A DNA stretch of 6,045 bases, taken from Opitutus sp. GAS368 (GTDB lineage: Bacteria > Verrucomicrobiota > Verrucomicrobiia > Opitutales > UBA953). The notes beneath the pieces are model-generated. The model had not been told where the DNA came from. It made no database searches and saw nothing but the letters and a program-made list of their open reading frames with translations. Made by a program: the position numbers and the translations under genes. The stretch's first letter is position 1, and every line of letters begins with the position of its first letter. Below, piece after piece: positions 5,593 through 6,045 of this stretch. Location: NCBI GenBank assembly GCA_945906115.1, contig CAMDQP010000068.1, forward strand, positions 1 through 6,045, in the 5' to 3' direction.

Positions 5593-6045
5593 ACCATGGA
5601 ACCGTGTCGACGGTCCTATCTATAGTTTAGCCACCTCGGCGAACGGGAAGGGCAACCTGAATATCTGCAGTTACGTGACACCGATCTCGATGAAGCCGAA
5701 GCGTTTTATCATCGGCGTGTACAAGGACACCAAGACCCTCGCGAACCTAGAAGCGAATCCCATCGGCCTGCTCAACTACATGGCCAAGGATCAGGCCAAT
5801 CACATTAAGCTGCTCGGGAAGAAGTCCGGTAATTCAACGGACAAAATTACGCAGTTAGGAGATCAGATTGAGCACGTCGGCGATGGACTGTTCATGCTCA
5901 AGGGGTCGATTGCGACGTTGCGCCTGAAATTCATGGAGCGACTGGATTGCGGTGATCACTGGGCCTGGCTCGCGCACGTCGACTCCTACGAAAACTTGCG
6001 CGAAGCCCCTCCGCTGACGTTGGACGAGCTGAAGAAGCTGAAGCT
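5573..6045 (+). CDS. Flavin reductase family protein, FMN-binding split barrel (3' partial)
   Basis: The frame is open from ATG 5573 to the window end, giving 157 residues. An in-frame TGA at 5561-5563 with no start codon between fixes ATG 5573 as the earliest possible start. The sequence fits the flavin-reductase-like (flavoredoxin-type) family: PWNRVDGPIYS (8-18), NICSYVTPISMKPKRF (30-45), GVYKDTKTL (48-56), LLGKKSGNSTDKI (80-92), GSIATLRLKF (111-120), GDH (127-129), AHVDSYENL (134-142) and a terminal LTLDELKK. Family members are about 165-170 residues and end soon after that last motif, so only a few residues are missing. Such proteins bind FMN and pass electrons from NAD(P)H or act as small electron carriers; the partner is unknown. 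It is divergent from menH. No Shine-Dalgarno sequence directly precedes the start. Confidence 0.85.
   Translation, partial: MPGIRVKPWNRVDGPIYSLATSANGKGNLNICSYVTPISMKPKRFIIGVYKDTKTLANLEANPIGLLNYMAKDQANHIKLLGKKSGNSTDKITQLGDQIEHVGDGLFMLKGSIATLRLKFMERLDCGDHWAWLAHVDSYENLREAPPLTLDELKKLK

Noticed and set aside
1..6045. Defence system, mobile element or CRISPR array
   Set aside because: No transposase, integrase, phage, toxin-antitoxin or Cas-like motifs, no spaced repeats and no terminal inverted repeats were found; the genes look like ordinary chromosomal ones.

Overview
The window is a GC-rich, densely coding bacterial chromosome segment. It most likely comes from the Planctomycetes-Verrucomicrobia (PVC) group. 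The strongest evidence is an adjacent pair encoding a DUF1549/DUF1553 (PSCyt2/PSD1) protein and a DUF1501 protein, a gene couple greatly expanded in Planctomycetes and Verrucomicrobia. An SHD1-like N-terminal domain on the first of these, several gene starts without a Shine-Dalgarno sequence, and a menaquinone-pathway gene fit the same group. Verrucomicrobia is my preferred guess; a genus cannot be named from this sequence.

Layout from left to right. (1) Positions 2-1132, plus strand: the 3' part of a gene fusing a BPL_N-type class I glutamine-amidotransferase-like domain to a NlpC/P60-like cysteine hydrolase domain. (2) Positions 1133-1213: a short intergenic gap with a G-rich tract that could form a quadruplex, and a possible -10 box directly before the next start. 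(3) Positions 1214-3370 and 3367-4674, plus strand: a two-gene operon (exported SHD1-like/DUF1549/DUF1553 protein, then Tat-exported DUF1501 protein) joined by a 4-base ATGA overlap. (4) Positions 4695-4720: a perfect 10-bp GC-rich hairpin between convergent genes that probably ends the operon and may also serve the opposite gene. (5) Positions 4721-5452, minus strand: menH, an alpha/beta hydrolase of menaquinone synthesis, standing alone. (6) Positions 5453-5572: a divergent intergenic region. (7) Positions 5573 to the window end, plus strand: a flavin-reductase-domain protein lacking only its last few residues.

Genes 3367 and 1214 almost certainly act together outside the cytoplasm, although the biochemical role of this pair is not established to my knowledge. 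The other genes have no obvious functional tie to each other. I found no sign of a CRISPR array, transposon, phage, toxin-antitoxin, RNA gene or defence system. The more unusual points are the two-cysteine-nucleophile fusion protein, the replacement of the usual planctomycete cytochrome domain by an SHD1-like domain, the post-stop G-tract, and a ten-codon upstream ORF overlapping the flavin reductase start.
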